From contig NC_091137.1 of NCBI RefSeq assembly GCF_041381155.1, positions 22,489,655 to 22,553,654 of the forward strand: a DNA stretch of 64,000 nucleotides, read 5' to 3'. Position numbers and translations under genes: made by a program. The notes beneath the pieces were generated by a model. That model saw nothing but the letters and a program-made list of their open reading frames with translations, did no database searches and was not told the DNA's origin. Shown here one piece after another: positions 62,501-64,000 of the stretch. This DNA is from Argopecten irradians. Lineage: Eukaryota; Mollusca; Bivalvia; Pectinida; Pectinidae. Every line of letters begins with the position of its first letter. Position 1 is the first letter of the stretch.

Positions 62501-64000
62501 CTATGGACTAGCTTTGTGTCCAGCTCCTTCAGCAGCTTCCTGTTAAAAAATTAATTCATCATTTCCTGCATAAAAAAACAAAATTAAAAAGTAGGATTGG
62601 ACTGAATATCTATTGTATAGAATTAATCAAGTAATCTAATTAACAAAAGTTTAGTAAATTGTATATTAAGATCAAATTTTTGTTCAAACTATTAATTTCA
62701 AAAGTATCATATGAGAGATTTGCAAGATTATGAAATCATGGAATCAATAGCACGGGTCGCTGGTCTGGAGTAGGCCATTACCAAATTACAGTGACTTGGG
62801 ATTTATAATAATATTGCCATATTCCCCTAACAAGCAATTATAATATAGACTTTGTATAATCCACTCAAAAGAGTTTTGTCCCCTTAATACAACTATTGAC
62901 ATTTTAGGCTGAGGAAGCCATATCAATCAGTGTCATTTCTGTACTGACAGAGAATGTTTATATACAAATATGGTTTATCAAGTTATTGAATTTGTTAATA
63001 ATTTATTTATACCAACCGATTGACTCGAAGAATTTTAGGTAGTAAGTCCATCACACCACCTACAGTATCGGCATCATCTGATATCAACAGTTGAAGTAAC
63101 CATGGTGATTCAATCACTAAAAATAAAAAGAAAGACAATAAGCATTGCCTTATAATAATCAGCAACTGTAACATGGCAGGTCAACAAAAATATCCACAAA
63201 ACGTTTTAAAAGTCTATTTCAGACTGTAAAAAAACCCATCTACCCAATTACAAGCAATATACAAAATAGTATACAATGTTAAAGGGACAATTCATTCTAC
63301 GAGAACATTAAAATTTGTATATATATCGGAAAACCCCCAGTTCTAATGCAAATTAGATCAGTCGGTTTTACTGTGATATGTCAGAAAATCCCATGGTGGT
63401 GAAATGCGTGTGAAATGTTCAAACTCACTCGCTGTCCGCCATTACACATTGTGGTCGAATATCTTGTATGCCGAACCCAGTCCCTTGCTCGTAGAGTAAT
63501 GCTACTTTTGTCTAGAACAGCTCAAATCGCTCTGACAGAAGTGTGTTTACCTTATTAGGTGAATTGTCTTGCCTAAAAAATCATTATATCACCTCCACAG
63601 TGGTTATGTAGTTCATTTGTTTAACGTGCGTGACTTTGGCTCGGATATTGGTACAGCGTACATATTGTACCTGCTTAATCGTATTGATCAACGATTTGTA
63701 ATTACAACGGTATCAATTAAAATACTAAACAATGACGTGGAATTTGTCAATATCTTATGTTATATGTTTCATAAGAAATGTAGAACAATACATTTATGCC
63801 ATATTTTGCTTCTTGGTTATGTAAAAGAATTAGCATGAGTGAATTGTCCCTTTAAAATATAATTCATGTACATAAAATTGTACATTTATAATATCCAGCT
63901 TACAATACTTCCAAATAACAATCACTTTTATCACCAGAAAATATACTATTCTCAGACCTACCATTCCTACAGATGAAGACGTGGCCAGAAGCAATGTAAG
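56598..64000 (-). CDS. IQCB1: IQCB1/NPHP5 homologue, C-terminal part (11 exons, 5' end outside window)
   Basis: IQCB1 (nephrocystin-5) is a calmodulin-binding ciliary/centrosomal protein that works with CEP290 at the transition zone; the role is taken from the family. Exons in transcript order: 63962-64000 (partial), 63017-63116, 62444-62539, 61842-61916, 61250-61358, 60889-60998, 60633-60775, 59656-59804, 58594-58725, 57971-58127, 56598-56788. Together 1301 nt, about 432 residues, phases consistent. Landmarks in order: SGHVFICRNVIESPWLLQLL, an armadillo-like helical stretch, the IQ motif AAILIQTRWRGFITRVKLQ, a coiled-coil (LELQRQLKLNRQRIM-like), a second IQ motif AAVTIQRFWRGHNVRKSNQQ, then AAVRIQQA, LNEMRRVELQKEIRAY, HREALIARI and RSVPVSMKAKTDHMAQMEIL near the C-terminus. 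About 165 N-terminal residues should lie beyond the window. The 63017 donor (GTTGGT) is non-consensus but is the only one that keeps frame. A minus-strand AATAAA at 55885-55890 could end the transcript. Confidence 0.9.
57056..57990 (-). repeat. 55-bp array containing an IQCB1 exon end and 5' splice site (~17 copies)
   Basis: On the minus strand each unit reads ACTCAGAACTTCTCTCAT-GTAAGT, followed by 'tataaaatcatacattgtaa' and 'taggatcaaag'. The first 18 nt equal the end of the exon 57971-58127, and GTAAGT is its donor. About 16 further copies follow in the intron with near-perfect identity. Reading past the first donor meets TAA three codons later, so use of any later donor would truncate the protein before its last ~63 residues. 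Confidence 0.93.
59019..59091 (+). repeat. tRNA-like unit 1 (tRNA-derived repeat)
   Basis: The A box TAGCTCAGTCGG and B box GGTTCGAATCC are well formed; D and T arms fold, and the outer ends gaccagg/tctggcc pair with one mismatch. The anticodon arm (ctcgg...tcgga) does not close. It shares flanks with unit 2 ('tgtagcgggattgg' upstream, 'gctacatt' downstream). Located in an IQCB1 intron. Confidence 0.6.
59243..59315 (+). repeat. tRNA-like unit 2 (tRNA-derived repeat)
   Basis: Nearly the same as unit 1, 224 bp away, with the same flanks. The T arm (ctggg ttcgaat cccgg) is well paired and the anticodon arm is again defective. A SINE head or duplicated tRNA pseudogene is more likely than a live tRNA. 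Confidence 0.6.
63279..63855. mobile_element. 577-bp element with TTAAAGGGACAATTCA ends (IQCB1 intron)
   Basis: Left TTAAAGGGACAATTCATTCT and right TGAATTGTCCCTTTAA are inverted repeats with TTAA at both edges. It lies between IQCB1 exons 63017-63116 and 63962-64000. The 89-codon open frame inside shows no recognisable protein family. Non-autonomous DNA element. Confidence 0.65.

Noticed and set aside
63569..63838. 89-codon open frame
   Set aside because: It lies wholly inside a non-autonomous TTAA-flanked element and shows no recognisable motif.

Overview
This is eukaryotic animal DNA with large introns, AT-rich non-coding sequence and many short transposons. No prokaryotic features are seen. 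The repeat families (hairpin-ended elements carrying tandem cores, tRNA-like units, TTAA-flanked MITEs) and the level of protein similarity point to a lophotrochozoan, most likely a bivalve mollusc. That assignment is inference from repeat style, not a species identification.

Four conserved protein-coding genes could be rebuilt exon by exon from splice signals, reading phase and remembered family motifs. (1) The 5' part of a PA2G4/EBP1 homologue lies on the minus strand (1-2861); exon 3 is cut by the window start. (2) A complete LMBR1/LMBR1L-family multi-pass membrane protein lies on the minus strand (17422-41505; 15 coding exons, 499 aa). (3) A complete methionine synthase reductase (MTRR) lies on the plus strand (43539-51187; 13 coding exons, 754 aa). 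(4) The 3' part of an IQCB1/NPHP5 homologue lies on the minus strand (56598-64000; 11 exons seen, the first one cut by the window end). LMBR1 and MTRR are head to head about 2.0 kb apart. MTRR and IQCB1 converge. The gene products have no evident shared pathway: translation/growth control, membrane receptor-like trafficking, cobalamin-dependent methionine synthesis and cilium transition zone.

Between PA2G4 and LMBR1 (2862-17421) I see no gene, only MITEs, hairpins and AT-rich sequence, some of which may be LMBR1 3' UTR. The LMBR1 introns hold most of the large repeats: a 33-bp array, a 26-bp array, a 49-bp array, a 2.5-kb 38-bp array, a Tc1/mariner-like element and two hairpin-ended minisatellite elements. 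Downstream of MTRR are a 1.3-kb hairpin-ended element and a 1.0-kb fold-back element.

The most unusual observation is that tandem arrays repeatedly coincide with 5' splice sites. LMBR1 exon 8 (last 41 nt plus donor) is repeated 11 times downstream of itself. An IQCB1 exon end plus donor (55-bp unit) is repeated about 17 times. The 38-bp array starts within about 16 bp of the LMBR1 exon 13 donor. Every downstream copy carries a good donor, but use of any of them would bring in an in-frame stop, so these are arrays of decoy splice sites inside conserved genes.
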